Origin: Pararobbsia alpina_A
GTDB lineage: Bacteria; Pseudomonadota; Gammaproteobacteria; Burkholderiales; Burkholderiaceae
Length of the DNA stretch: 64,000 bases
Reading direction: 5' to 3'
Assembly (NCBI RefSeq): GCF_965118125.1
Contig: NZ_OZ221287.1
Coordinates: 3,038,001-3,102,000, forward strand
Shown here one piece after another: positions 17,990 to 27,538 of this stretch (positions are counted from its first letter, which is position 1; the number at the start of each line of letters is the position of its first letter). The notes under the pieces were generated by a model. That model saw only the letters and a program-made list of their open reading frames with translations, searched no databases and had not been told where the DNA came from. The position numbers and the translations under genes are program-made.

Positions 17990-18287
17990 GCAGATTCAAC
18001 AACCTGGCTAAACAGCGATCGTGCGATTGTAGCGTGGGTCCGGCACGCGATTCCCTTTAGCCCACATGGTTGAATCGATCGTAACTGGTAGAAAGAATGA
18101 CCGCTAGACTGTGTCATCGGAGGGACGTAGCATCTCGTGGTTCTGCGTGGCACTCACGCCGTGGCGCAAGTCTGCGCCGTCACACGAACATCGCGCCGGG
18201 GCCCGCAGGGTCTCTCCGACGCTGCATGACGCCCGTCGCACGACTGTAAAGACGCCTTTTCAACGCCCCTTTCGACGCCTTTCCCTG

Positions 18288-19667
18288 ATGGACGACAAAG
18301 ACCGCAAGCCCGCCCCGCCCTCGCAATCGCCCGCCGCCGTGCCTGAGCGGGGAAGACGCCGCTGGTTGTGGATCGTCCTGATCATCGTGGTCGTCGTTGT
18401 CGTCGCCGCATGGCTGCATCACCGTCATCAGGCCTCGCAGGCCGGTGGCGCGGGTGCGGCAAGTGGCGCGAGCGGCGCAAGCGGTGCGGGTGGCGCATCA
18501 GGCGCAGGCGGAGGTCGCGGCGGCCGGTACGCGATGAACCAGGCGCAGGCCGTCACCGTCGCCAAGGTCGTGAACGGCGAGATGCCGGTCACGATCAATG
18601 CGCTGGGCACCGTCACGCCGCTGGCGACCGTCACGGTCCGCACGCAGATCGCAGGCACGCTGACCGAAGTCGCGTTCCGCGAAGGCCAGATGGTCAGGAA
18701 GGGCGACTTCCTCGCGCAAGTCGACCCGCGTCCGTACCAGATCCAGTTGCAGAACGCCGAAGGTACGAAGGCCAAGGACGAAGCCCTGCTCGCGCAGGCG
18801 CGCACCGACCTCGCCCGCTATCAGGTGCTGATCAAGCAGGACTCGATCTCGCAGCAACAGGCCGACGACCAGGTCTATCTCGTCAAGCAATACGAAGGTC
18901 AGGTCAAGACCGATCAGGCCGCGATCGATACGGCGAAGCTCGACCTCGTCTATGCGCATATCACCGCGCCCGTGTCGGGCCGCATCGGTCTGCGTCAGGT
19001 CGACCCCGGCAACTATGTGCAGACGGGCGACACGAACGGCGTGGTCATCATCACGCAGATGCAGCCGATGAGCGTGATCTTCACGCTCGCGGAAGACAAC
19101 CTGCCGGCCGTGCTCAAGCGCGTGTCGACGGGCGCGCAGCTGTCGGTGACCGCCTACGACCGTAGCGGCACGACCTCGCTCGAAGGCGGCCATCTCGATA
19201 CGCTCGACAACCAGATCGACACGACCACGGGCACGGTCAAGCTGCGCGCGCTGTTCGAAAACAAGGACAGCCTGCTGTTCCCGAACCAGTTCGTGAATAC
19301 CAAGCTGCTCGTCGACACGATTCACAACGCCGTCATCGTCCCGAGTTCGTCGGTGCAGACAGGGTCGATCGGTCAGTTCGTCTACGTGGTCAAGCCCGAT
19401 AACACGGTGACGGTGCGTGTCGTGAAGGTCGGGCCGATCGACAAGGAACGCACGAGCATCGTGTCGGGTCTCCAGGTCGGCGAAACGGTGGTGACTGACG
19501 GCGCCGATCGTCTGAAGGAAGGCGCGAAGGTCGTGATCCCGGCCCGTGGCGCTAACGGCGCAAGTGGTGCGAGTGGTGCTAGCGCCGCCGGCGGCTGGGC
19601 ATCGGGCGCGTCCGGCGCCTCCGGTGCGCATGCGCACCGGCACCACCACGCGAGCGACAGCGAGTGA
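18288..19667 (+). CDS. mdtA: RND efflux periplasmic adaptor MdtA
   Basis: Membrane-fusion protein linking the MdtB/MdtC pumps to an outer-membrane channel. It has a short cytoplasmic lead, one anchor helix (WLWIVLIIVVVVVVAAWL), a His-rich turn, then a Gly/Ala/Ser repeat linker (about residues 47-80). The adaptor core includes the lipoyl-half block VTVRTQIAGTLTEVAFREGQMVRKGDFLAQVDPRPY split by a coiled-coil hairpin. The C-terminus has a second GAS repeat and ends with HAHRHHHASDSE. The ATG at 18288 was chosen because it starts the typical N-terminus; the longer frame is unsupported. The mdtB start is 10 bp after the stop. Confidence 0.93.
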   Translation: MDDKDRKPAPPSQSPAAVPERGRRRWLWIVLIIVVVVVVAAWLHHRHQASQAGGAGAASGASGASGAGGASGAGGGRGGRYAMNQAQAVTVAKVVNGEMPVTINALGTVTPLATVTVRTQIAGTLTEVAFREGQMVRKGDFLAQVDPRPYQIQLQNAEGTKAKDEALLAQARTDLARYQVLIKQDSISQQQADDQVYLVKQYEGQVKTDQAAIDTAKLDLVYAHITAPVSGRIGLRQVDPGNYVQTGDTNGVVIITQMQPMSVIFTLAEDNLPAVLKRVSTGAQLSVTAYDRSGTTSLEGGHLDTLDNQIDTTTGTVKLRALFENKDSLLFPNQFVNTKLLVDTIHNAVIVPSSSVQTGSIGQFVYVVKPDNTVTVRVVKVGPIDKERTSIVSGLQVGETVVTDGADRLKEGAKVVIPARGANGASGASGASAAGGWASGASGASGAHAHRHHHASDSE

Positions 19668-19677
19668 CGGGTAAAGC

Positions 19678-22600
19678 ATGAACCCTTCACGCCTTTTTAT
19701 CCTGCGCCCGGTCGGCACCGCGCTGCTGATGGCCGCGATCATGCTGGTGGGCCTTGTCGCGCTGCGCTTTCTGCCGTTGTCCGCGCTGCCCGAGGTCGAC
19801 TACCCGACCATCCAGGTCCAGACGTTCTATCCGGGCGCGAGCCCGGACGTCATGACTTCATCGGTCACCGCGCCGCTCGAGCGCCAGTTCGGCCAGATGC
19901 CGAGCCTGAACCAGATGTCGTCGACGAGTTCGGCGGGTGCTTCGGTCATCACGCTGCAGTTCAACCTCGACTTGCCGCTCGATATCGCCGAACAGGAAGT
20001 CCAGGCCGCCATTAACGCGGCCGGCAACCTGCTGCCCGCCGACCTCCCTGCCCCGCCGATCTACGCCAAGGTCAATCCGGCCGACGCGCCGGTCATCACG
20101 CTCGCGCTGACGTCGAAGACGATGCCGCTGACGCAGGTCGAAGACTTCGCCGACACGCGGCTGGCGCAAAAGATCTCGCAGGTGCCCGGCGTCGGCCTGG
20201 TCAGTATCAGCGGCGGCCAGCGGCCGGCCGTGCGCATCCAGGCCAACCCGCGCGCACTCGCGGCGTATGGCCTGAATCTCGACGATCTGCGCACCTCGAT
20301 CTCGAACCTCAACGTCAATACGCCGAAGGGCAACTTCGACGGCCCCTCACGCGCCTACGCGATCAACGCGAACGACCAGCTTCAGAGCGCGAAGGAATAT
20401 CAGACCGCCGTCATCGCCTACAAGAACGGCCGGCCGGTCATGCTGACCGATGTGGCGAAGATCGTCGACGGCGCCGAAAACGCGCAGCTCGGCGCATGGA
20501 TGAACGGCACGCCCGCGGTGATTCTGAACGTCCAGCGCCAGCCCGGCGCCAATGTGATCGCGACCGTCGACGCGATCCAGAAGCTGCTGCCGCAATTGCG
20601 TCAGACGCTGCCCTCCGCCGTCGAAGTGCAGGTGCTGACGGACCGGACGACGACGATCCGTGCCTCGGTGCGCGACGTCGCGTTCGAGCTCTGCATGTCG
20701 ATCCTGCTCGTCGTGATCGTGATCTTCGTGTTCCTGTCGAACGCGTACGCAACGATCATCCCGAGCCTGTCGGTGCCGCTCTCGCTGGTCGGCACGCTTG
20801 GCGTCATGTATCTCTGCGGGTTTTCGCTCGACAATCTGTCGCTGATGGCGCTGACCATCGCGACCGGCTTCGTCGTCGATGACGCGATCGTGATGATCGA
20901 GAACATCGAACGCTATGTCGAAGCCGGCGAGTCGGCGCTGGATGCCGCACTCAAGGGATCGAAGCAGATCGGCTTCACGATCATTTCGCTGACTGTGTCG
21001 CTGATCGCCGTGCTGATTCCGCTGCTGTTCATGGGTGACGTCGTCGGACGGCTATTCCACGAGTTCGCGATCACGCTCGCCGTGACGATCGTGATTTCGG
21101 CCATCGTGTCACTGACACTCGTGCCGATGATGTGCGGCAGGCTGCTGCACCATAGCCCGCCCAAGGGCAGCCGCAGTTTCGAAGCGCGTTCACGCGCGTT
21201 CTTCGACTGGGTCATCGCCCAGTACGGCCGCGGCCTGACTGTCGTGCTCGATCATCAACGGCTCACGCTGCTGGTTGCATTGCTCACGGTTGTCGTCACC
21301 GCCCTGCTCTATATCGTGATCCCGAAGGGGTTCTTCCCGGTTCAGGACACGGGCGTGATTCAGGGTATCTCGCAGGCGACGCAATCGACGTCGTACAAGG
21401 CGATGGCCGAGCGCCAGCAAGCGCTCGCCGAAGAGATTCTCAAGGACCCTGACGTCGAAAGTCTGTCGTCGTTTATCGGTGTCGACGGAACGAACGTGAC
21501 CTTGAACACCGGTCGCTTCCTGATCAACCTCAAGCCGTTCGATGACCGCAGCGCGAACGCCAGCGAGATCATCCGGCGCATCCAGCAACGCACGGACCAG
21601 GTGCCGGGCGTCCAGCTGTTCATGCAGCCGGTGCAGGATCTGACGATCGACTCGACGGTCAGCGCGACGCAGTACCAGTTCATCCTCGAAGACGCGAACT
21701 CGACCGAGTTCAATACGTGGGTGCCCAAGCTCGTCGACAAGCTCAAGCAGGCGGGTGCGCTCGCCGATGTCGCGAGCGATCTCCAGCAAAGCGGCGCTTC
21801 GGTCTTTATCAATATCGACCGCGGCACCGCGGCCCGCTTCGGCATTACGCCCGCGACCGTCGACAGCGCGCTGTACGATGCGTTCGGCCAGCGGATCATC
21901 TCGACGATCTTCACGCAGACGAATCAGTACCGCGTGATCATGGAGGCCGATCCGACGCTTCAGCACACCACGAAGTCGCTCGGCGATCTGTATCTGCCGT
22001 CGTCGACGTCGACCACAGGCCAGGTGCCGCTGTCGGCCATCGCGACCTTCACGGAACAGACCTCGCCACTCGTCGTCAGCCATCTCGGCCAGTTCCCGTC
22101 GACCACGATCTCGTTCAACCTCGCGCCGGGCGCGTCGCTCGGCGCAGCGGTCAAGGCCATCGAGCAGGCCGAGAAGGACATCGGACTGCCCGGCTCGTTC
22201 ACGACACGGTTCCAGGGCGCGGCGCTGGCGTTCCAATCGTCGTTGTCCAACGAACTGTTCCTGATCCTGGCCGCGATCGTCACGATGTATATCGTGCTTG
22301 GCGTGCTGTACGAGAGCTTCATTCACCCGATCACGATTCTCTCGACGCTGCCGTCCGCGGGTGTCGGCGCACTGCTTGCGCTGATGATCGCGGGTAAGGA
22401 TCTCGATGTGATCGCCATCATCGGGATCGTGCTGCTGATCGGCATCGTCAAGAAGAACGCGATCATGATGATCGACTTCGCACTCGAAGCGGAGCGCGAT
22501 GAAGGCAAGTCGCCGCGCGAAGCGATCTATCAGGCGTGCCTGCTGCGTTTCCGTCCGATTCTGATGACGACCATGGCGGCCCTGCTCGGCGCGCTGCCGC

Positions 22601-22797
22601 TGATGCTCGGCTGGGGCGCGGGTTCGGAATTGCGCCATCCGCTCGGTATCGCGATCGCGGGCGGCCTGGTGGTGAGTCAGCTCCTGACGCTGTTCACGAC
22701 CCCTGTCATCTACCTGGGCTTCGATCACCTTGGCCGCCGCATGCGTGAACGCTTCGGCCGCGGTCGCGACGCGGGTCGCGCCGGCGCGGATGTCTGA
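19678..22797 (+). CDS. mdtB: RND multidrug efflux pump subunit MdtB
   Basis: Inner-membrane proton-driven pump of the AcrB class; with MdtC it forms a heterotrimer that exports drugs and bile-salt-like compounds. The 1039 residues are near normal. Visible are helix 1 preceded by MNPSRLFILRPVGTALLM, porter loops with PGASPDVMTSSVTAPLE, the proton-relay region in helix 4 (ATGFVVDDAIVMIENIERY, with the Asp pair) and Lys in GIVLLIGIVKKNAIMMIDFAL. The gene is spaced 10 bp from mdtA and 9 bp from mdtC, so the three are co-transcribed. Confidence 0.95.
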   Translation: MNPSRLFILRPVGTALLMAAIMLVGLVALRFLPLSALPEVDYPTIQVQTFYPGASPDVMTSSVTAPLERQFGQMPSLNQMSSTSSAGASVITLQFNLDLPLDIAEQEVQAAINAAGNLLPADLPAPPIYAKVNPADAPVITLALTSKTMPLTQVEDFADTRLAQKISQVPGVGLVSISGGQRPAVRIQANPRALAAYGLNLDDLRTSISNLNVNTPKGNFDGPSRAYAINANDQLQSAKEYQTAVIAYKNGRPVMLTDVAKIVDGAENAQLGAWMNGTPAVILNVQRQPGANVIATVDAIQKLLPQLRQTLPSAVEVQVLTDRTTTIRASVRDVAFELCMSILLVVIVIFVFLSNAYATIIPSLSVPLSLVGTLGVMYLCGFSLDNLSLMALTIATGFVVDDAIVMIENIERYVEAGESALDAALKGSKQIGFTIISLTVSLIAVLIPLLFMGDVVGRLFHEFAITLAVTIVISAIVSLTLVPMMCGRLLHHSPPKGSRSFEARSRAFFDWVIAQYGRGLTVVLDHQRLTLLVALLTVVVTALLYIVIPKGFFPVQDTGVIQGISQATQSTSYKAMAERQQALAEEILKDPDVESLSSFIGVDGTNVTLNTGRFLINLKPFDDRSANASEIIRRIQQRTDQVPGVQLFMQPVQDLTIDSTVSATQYQFILEDANSTEFNTWVPKLVDKLKQAGALADVASDLQQSGASVFINIDRGTAARFGITPATVDSALYDAFGQRIISTIFTQTNQYRVIMEADPTLQHTTKSLGDLYLPSSTSTTGQVPLSAIATFTEQTSPLVVSHLGQFPSTTISFNLAPGASLGAAVKAIEQAEKDIGLPGSFTTRFQGAALAFQSSLSNELFLILAAIVTMYIVLGVLYESFIHPITILSTLPSAGVGALLALMIAGKDLDVIAIIGIVLLIGIVKKNAIMMIDFALEAERDEGKSPREAIYQACLLRFRPILMTTMAALLGALPLMLGWGAGSELRHPLGIAIAGGLVVSQLLTLFTTPVIYLGFDHLGRRMRERFGRGRDAGRAGADV

Positions 22798-22806
22798 GGC
22801 GTTTCG

Positions 22807-25800
22807 ATGAATATCTCGAAGCTCTTTATCAGCCGGCCTGTCGCGACGACCCTGTTGTCGATCGGGATCGCGCTTGCCGGTGCGTTCGCCTTCGTCAAGC
22901 TGCCCGTCTCGCCGCTGCCGCAGGTCGACTTTCCGACGATTTCGGTGCAGGCGAATCTGCCGGGCGCGAGCCCGGACACGGTCGCGACAAGCGTCGCCAG
23001 TCCGCTCGAGCGGCATCTTGGACAGATCGCCGATGTGACCGAGATGACCTCGATGAGCTCGCTCGGTTCGACGCGGATCACGATGCAATTCGGTCTCGAC
23101 CGCGATATCGACGGTGCGGCGCGCGACGTGCAGGCGGCCATCAACGCCGCGCGCGCGGACCTGCCGACCGCGTTGCGGCAAAACCCGTCGTATCACAAGG
23201 TCAATCCGGCCGACGCACCGATCATGGTGCTGGCGATGACGTCGCGCACGCTCACGCGCGGGCAACTCTACGATTCGGCCGCGACCGTGCTTCAGCAGGC
23301 GTTGTCGCAGGTCGACGGCGTCGGCGAAGTCGATGTCAGCGGCTCGGCAAACCCCGCCGTGCGCGTCGAGCTTCAGCCCTATGCCCTCTTTCACTACGGC
23401 GTGGGCCTCGAAGATGTGCGCGCCGCATTGGCCTCGGCCAATGCGAATGCACCGAAAGGCTCGTACGACCAGGACAACCGGCACTTCCAGATCTATACGA
23501 ATGACCAGGCGCGGCAGGCGAGCCAGTACCGCGAACTGATCGTCGGCTATCGCAATAATGCGCCGGTCAAGCTGACCGATGTCGGCGAAGTGGTCGACTC
23601 GGTCGAAGACCTTCGCAATCTGGGTCTGTTCAATAGCGAACCCGCTGTGCTCGTGATCCTGTATCGTCAGCCGGGCGCCAACATCATTGAGACGATCGAC
23701 CGCGTCAAGGCCATCCTGCCGCAGCTTCAGCGCTCGATGCCCGCCGATGTGGAGATCACGCCGACCGCCGACCGTTCGATCACGATTCGCGCCTCGTTGC
23801 GCGACACGGGCTACACGCTGATCATCGCGATCGTGCTCGTGATCCTGACCGTGTTCGCGTTCCTGCGCAGCGTGCGCGCGACGCTGATTCCGAGTGTCGC
23901 GGTGCCCATCTCGATCGTCGGCACGTTCGGCGCGATGTATCTGCTCCACTACAGCATCGACAACCTGTCGCTGATGGCGCTGACGATCGCGACCGGATTT
24001 GTCGTCGACGATGCGATCGTCGTGCTCGAGAACATTTCGCGGCATATGGAAAACGGCATGTCGCGGCTGCAGGCCTCGCTGCTCGGTGCCAAGGAAGTCG
24101 GCTTTACGGTCGTGTCGATGTCGCTGTCGCTCGTTGCCGTGTTTCTGCCGATCCTGCTGATGGGCGGCATCGTAGGACGGCTGTTCCGCGAGTTTGCGAT
24201 GACGCTGTCGCTGGCCATCGGCGTGTCACTGCTCGTCTCGCTGACGACCACGCCGATGATGTGCGCGTTGCTGTTGCGCGTACCGCGCAAGCAAGGCGTG
24301 GCGACCGATACCGATGCGGATGCCCGCAATCAGGACGAGATCGAGCACGAAAAGGCACCAGGTCGACTTTCCCGCGCGTTCGAGGCGGCGTTCGATCTGC
24401 TGCAGAACGGCTATCGTCACACGCTCGAGTTCGCGTTGCGCGTGCCGCTGCTCGTGATGCTCATCCTTGTGGCGACGATCGCGCTGAACGTCTACCTCTA
24501 CATCATCGTGCCCAAGGGCTTTTTCCCGCAGCAGGACACGGGCAATATGATCGGCGGCATTCAGGCCGATCAGGCCACGTCGTTCCAGGCGATGAAGGTC
24601 AAGTTCACGGAACTGACCAAGCTCGTCAAGTCGGACCCGGCGGTGGAAAGCGTGGTCGGATTCACGGGCGGCCGTGCGACCAATGCGGGCTTTATGTTCA
24701 TCACGCTCAAGCCGCTCAGCGAACGCAAGATCAGTGCGGACCAGGTGAATCAGCGCCTGCGGCCCAAGCTGGCGCACGTCGCGGGTGGCCAGACCTTCCT
24801 TGTGCCCGTGCAGGATATTCGCGTCGGTGGCCGTCAAAGCAACGCGCAGTATCAGTTCACGTTGCTGGGCGACTCGAGTGCCGAGCTGTACGACTGGTCG
24901 AACAAGCTCGTTCAGGCACTGCAGAAGAATCCGACGCTCGTCGACGTCAATTCGGACCAGCAGCAAAAGGGTCTCGATATTCAGCTCAATATCGACCGGG
25001 CTTCTGCTTCGCGACTCAAGATCACGCCGAGCCAGATCGACAACACGCTGTATGACGCGTTCGGACAGCGTCAGGTGTCGACGATCTATAACCCGCTGAA
25101 CCAGTATCACGTCGTGATGGAGGTCGCGCCTCAGTATTGGCAAAGCCCCGAAACGCTCAAGGACATCTGGATCAGTACGTCGGGCGGCAACGCGACGGGC
25201 AGCCAGACGACGAATGCGCCGGCGGGCACGGTGTCCGCGCAGACGACGCCGAGTGCGTTGACGGCGGGCGTTTCGACCACCACGTCGTCGGGCGCGACCT
25301 CGGCCGCTACGATTGCGGCGGACTCCGCGCGTAACGCGTCGATCAATGCGATTGCGACCAGCGGCAAATCGAGCGGGTCGAGCGGATCACCGGTCAGTAC
25401 ATCCAAGGAAACGATGGTGCCGTTGTCGGCAATTGCGAGCTACGGCCCGGGTAATACGCCCCTCTCCGTCAGCCACCAGGGGCAGTTTGTCGCGACGACG
25501 ATTTCGTTCAATCTTCCGCCGGGCAAATCGCTATCGGATGCGACGCGCGTGATTGAAGAAACCATGAACGAGATTGGCGTACCCGCGACGATCAACGGCA
25601 GTTTCAGCGGTACCGCGCAGGCATTCCAGCAATCGTTGCGCGACGAGCCGTTGCTGATTCTCGCGGCCCTGGCGGCGATCTATATCGTGCTCGGCATGTT
25701 GTACGAAAGTTATATTCATCCGATCACGATTCTGTCGACGCTGCCGTCGGCGGGCGTCGGCGCGCTGCTCGCCTTGCTCGTCTTCAACGTCGAGTTCAGC

Positions 25801-26172
25801 ATCATCGCGTTGATCGGCGTGTTTCTGCTGATCGGGATCGTCAAGAAGAACGCGATCATGATGATCGACTTTGCGATCGATGCATCGCGCCGCGGCATGA
25901 GTTCGCGCGACGCGATTTTCGAGGCCTGCATGCTGCGCTTCCGCCCGATCATGATGACGACCTGCGCGGCCCTGCTCGGCGCCCTGCCGCTCGCTTTCGG
26001 TCACGGCGAGGGTTCCGAGTTGCGTGAGCCGCTCGGCATCTCGATCGTCGGCGGCCTGATTTTCAGTCAGGCGCTGACGCTCTATACGACGCCGGTCGTG
26101 TATCTGTATCTGGATCGGATACGCGCGCGGGTGGACCGGCGCCGCGCGCGGCGTGCGATGGGCAATGCGTGA
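22807..26172 (+). CDS. mdtC: RND multidrug efflux pump subunit MdtC with a periplasmic insertion
   Basis: Partner of MdtB in the MdtABC pump. The proton-relay Asp pair is in TGFVVDDAIVVLENISRH and the helix-10 Lys in GVFLLIGIVKKNAIMMIDFAI. The protein has 1121 residues, about 95 more than E. coli MdtC. Most of the excess is a Thr/Ser/Ala/Gly-rich stretch at about residues 792-868, exactly where MdtB has only a short STSTTGQ link, in the second periplasmic domain. A smaller acidic insert (about residues 499-518) lies in the central cytoplasmic segment. No outer-membrane factor gene follows; the next gene is on the other strand. Confidence 0.93.
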   Translation: MNISKLFISRPVATTLLSIGIALAGAFAFVKLPVSPLPQVDFPTISVQANLPGASPDTVATSVASPLERHLGQIADVTEMTSMSSLGSTRITMQFGLDRDIDGAARDVQAAINAARADLPTALRQNPSYHKVNPADAPIMVLAMTSRTLTRGQLYDSAATVLQQALSQVDGVGEVDVSGSANPAVRVELQPYALFHYGVGLEDVRAALASANANAPKGSYDQDNRHFQIYTNDQARQASQYRELIVGYRNNAPVKLTDVGEVVDSVEDLRNLGLFNSEPAVLVILYRQPGANIIETIDRVKAILPQLQRSMPADVEITPTADRSITIRASLRDTGYTLIIAIVLVILTVFAFLRSVRATLIPSVAVPISIVGTFGAMYLLHYSIDNLSLMALTIATGFVVDDAIVVLENISRHMENGMSRLQASLLGAKEVGFTVVSMSLSLVAVFLPILLMGGIVGRLFREFAMTLSLAIGVSLLVSLTTTPMMCALLLRVPRKQGVATDTDADARNQDEIEHEKAPGRLSRAFEAAFDLLQNGYRHTLEFALRVPLLVMLILVATIALNVYLYIIVPKGFFPQQDTGNMIGGIQADQATSFQAMKVKFTELTKLVKSDPAVESVVGFTGGRATNAGFMFITLKPLSERKISADQVNQRLRPKLAHVAGGQTFLVPVQDIRVGGRQSNAQYQFTLLGDSSAELYDWSNKLVQALQKNPTLVDVNSDQQQKGLDIQLNIDRASASRLKITPSQIDNTLYDAFGQRQVSTIYNPLNQYHVVMEVAPQYWQSPETLKDIWISTSGGNATGSQTTNAPAGTVSAQTTPSALTAGVSTTTSSGATSAATIAADSARNASINAIATSGKSSGSSGSPVSTSKETMVPLSAIASYGPGNTPLSVSHQGQFVATTISFNLPPGKSLSDATRVIEETMNEIGVPATINGSFSGTAQAFQQSLRDEPLLILAALAAIYIVLGMLYESYIHPITILSTLPSAGVGALLALLVFNVEFSIIALIGVFLLIGIVKKNAIMMIDFAIDASRRGMSSRDAIFEACMLRFRPIMMTTCAALLGALPLAFGHGEGSELREPLGISIVGGLIFSQALTLYTTPVVYLYLDRIRARVDRRRARRAMGNA

Positions 26173-26187
26173 GTTAAACGCTGAGCA

Positions 26188-27327
26188 TCACGCGGGACTT
26201 CTTCCAAGGCGCGGCGAGGGGATCGGCGCGTCCTTCGGACCCATGGCGCCGCTCCACCGATACACGCGCATGATTTCGTCCACGGTGATTCTCGCCGTCT
26301 GCTCCATGATTTGCATCAATTCGCTTGCCGCTTTCGCCTTGTCGACCGGCTGCCACACGTCGATTTCGCCCGGCGTGCCGCGCGCACTGTGATGGTCAGC
26401 TGAAGGTGCGCTGGCGCGGCCGTCGAACTGCCTTTGAACGTCCATCACCAGCTTTGCAGACTCGATGTGGTTCTTCCGAAACAGATCAAGCCGCGCCTGC
26501 TCGATCTCGGCATGGTTCGGCCCGTCAGCATCGGATGCCTGAACTGGCACGGTTTTGTTCAGGCATCGCGGCAAAGGCGTGGGCTTCGCATCGGAAGGTG
26601 CGATCGCTCGCATCGTCCGCGAATGCCGAGGCGACGGGACGTAACTCAGAACTGGCGTGGAGCATTCGCTCGCTAAGTCATCAAGCCGGTTCGACCCGCC
26701 CGCGTCTGCAGGACGACTGTCCGACGAGGGGCCCGGGACAAATATCCTCGTGACATGATTGGGCTGTGCGTTTACGTATTCAACGCCGGGCAACGCCCCG
26801 GGTGTCGGCGATCCCGGAGGCAGCCAATCGCTCATGTCGACGTAGTCATCGGCATCCGTAGCGGGTGGTCGCTGCCCCTGGCGCTCGGATAAGGAAACGT
26901 AGCTCGCGTTCGATGCCACGCTCGAGACCAACGAGCGACGCGACCCGACCGGGGTCGACATGCGCGGCCGATGCCCGGGGTCCGTTGAATCGTCTGGCGT
27001 CATGGGGCGCGCTGCCGAGAGACTCGACCAGCCGTCGCTGTCGTCCGGGTCAAAGACATCGGAGTTTGAATGGCACCTCGTCAGTTCGACGCCCGACGCG
27101 TCGCTCGCAAGCCACTGGCGAGGCGGCCGAATCCACGCAGCGATCGCGTCGAATACATTTTTGATTTTCTCGATGCAGACCCAAAAGGCATTCGTTGACG
27201 ACTCGGGCGGTGTCGATTGTGCAGAGGGCACCGACGCCGAAGTAGAGGTCACACCTGGGTGACAACAAGAGGTCGCGTGCCCGGGAGGGGCGTAAATCCG
27301 GACGTTCGGGTTGTTGAACAAGCTCAT
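26188..27327 (-). CDS. Unrecognised Ser/Pro-rich, largely disordered protein
   Basis: A 379-residue protein with no family recognised. The N-terminal ~45 residues are Ser/Thr/Pro-rich without a Sec signal, followed by a possible amphipathic helix (NAFWVCIEKIKNVFDAIAAWI). The middle is disordered and rich in Ser, Pro and Asp. The C-terminal ~110 residues look helical (EIEQARLDLFRKNHIESAKLV, then KAKAASELMQIMEQTARITVDEIM). A YVDM tetrapeptide is at residues 162-165 in an acidic context. The start at 27327 is chosen because upstream sequence is Cys-rich and unlike the rest; the RBS is weak (GAAGAG). An N-terminus rich in Ser/Thr/Pro with no Sec signal resembles type III effectors, but no hrp-type box was found upstream. 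Function unknown. Confidence 0.65.
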   Translation of the reverse strand: MSLFNNPNVRIYAPPGHATSCCHPGVTSTSASVPSAQSTPPESSTNAFWVCIEKIKNVFDAIAAWIRPPRQWLASDASGVELTRCHSNSDVFDPDDSDGWSSLSAARPMTPDDSTDPGHRPRMSTPVGSRRSLVSSVASNASYVSLSERQGQRPPATDADDYVDMSDWLPPGSPTPGALPGVEYVNAQPNHVTRIFVPGPSSDSRPADAGGSNRLDDLASECSTPVLSYVPSPRHSRTMRAIAPSDAKPTPLPRCLNKTVPVQASDADGPNHAEIEQARLDLFRKNHIESAKLVMDVQRQFDGRASAPSADHHSARGTPGEIDVWQPVDKAKAASELMQIMEQTARITVDEIMRVYRWSGAMGPKDAPIPSPRLGRSPA

Positions 27328-27538
27328 AGTCTCTTCGCTCGAAAACGGCATGAAGATCAGCGGCACGACACCACAACACATCGGCCACCTGCACTGCGCG
27401 GCTACCAGCTCGACCGCGCAGGTGAGCACAGTGCGCGAATGCGCGCCGGGGCTTTTGCAATTTGCGATCAAAATGGCCCGTGCAACGACGAATCTCGTAA
27501 AATGCGGGCTTCGCGCTGATGCGCCATGACCCGCGCAC

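Noticed and set aside
21190..24045. 951-codon open frame antisense to mdtB/mdtC
   Set aside because: A composition shadow of high-G+C coding sequence: rich in Arg, His, Asp and Gln, no RBS, no domain. The plus-strand mdt genes explain the region fully.
27328..27538. hrp/PIP-type box (TTCG-N16-TTCG) for the candidate effector genes
   Set aside because: The upstream regions were scanned on the minus strand; TTCG motifs occur but never as a correctly spaced pair, and the same holds upstream of 30102.
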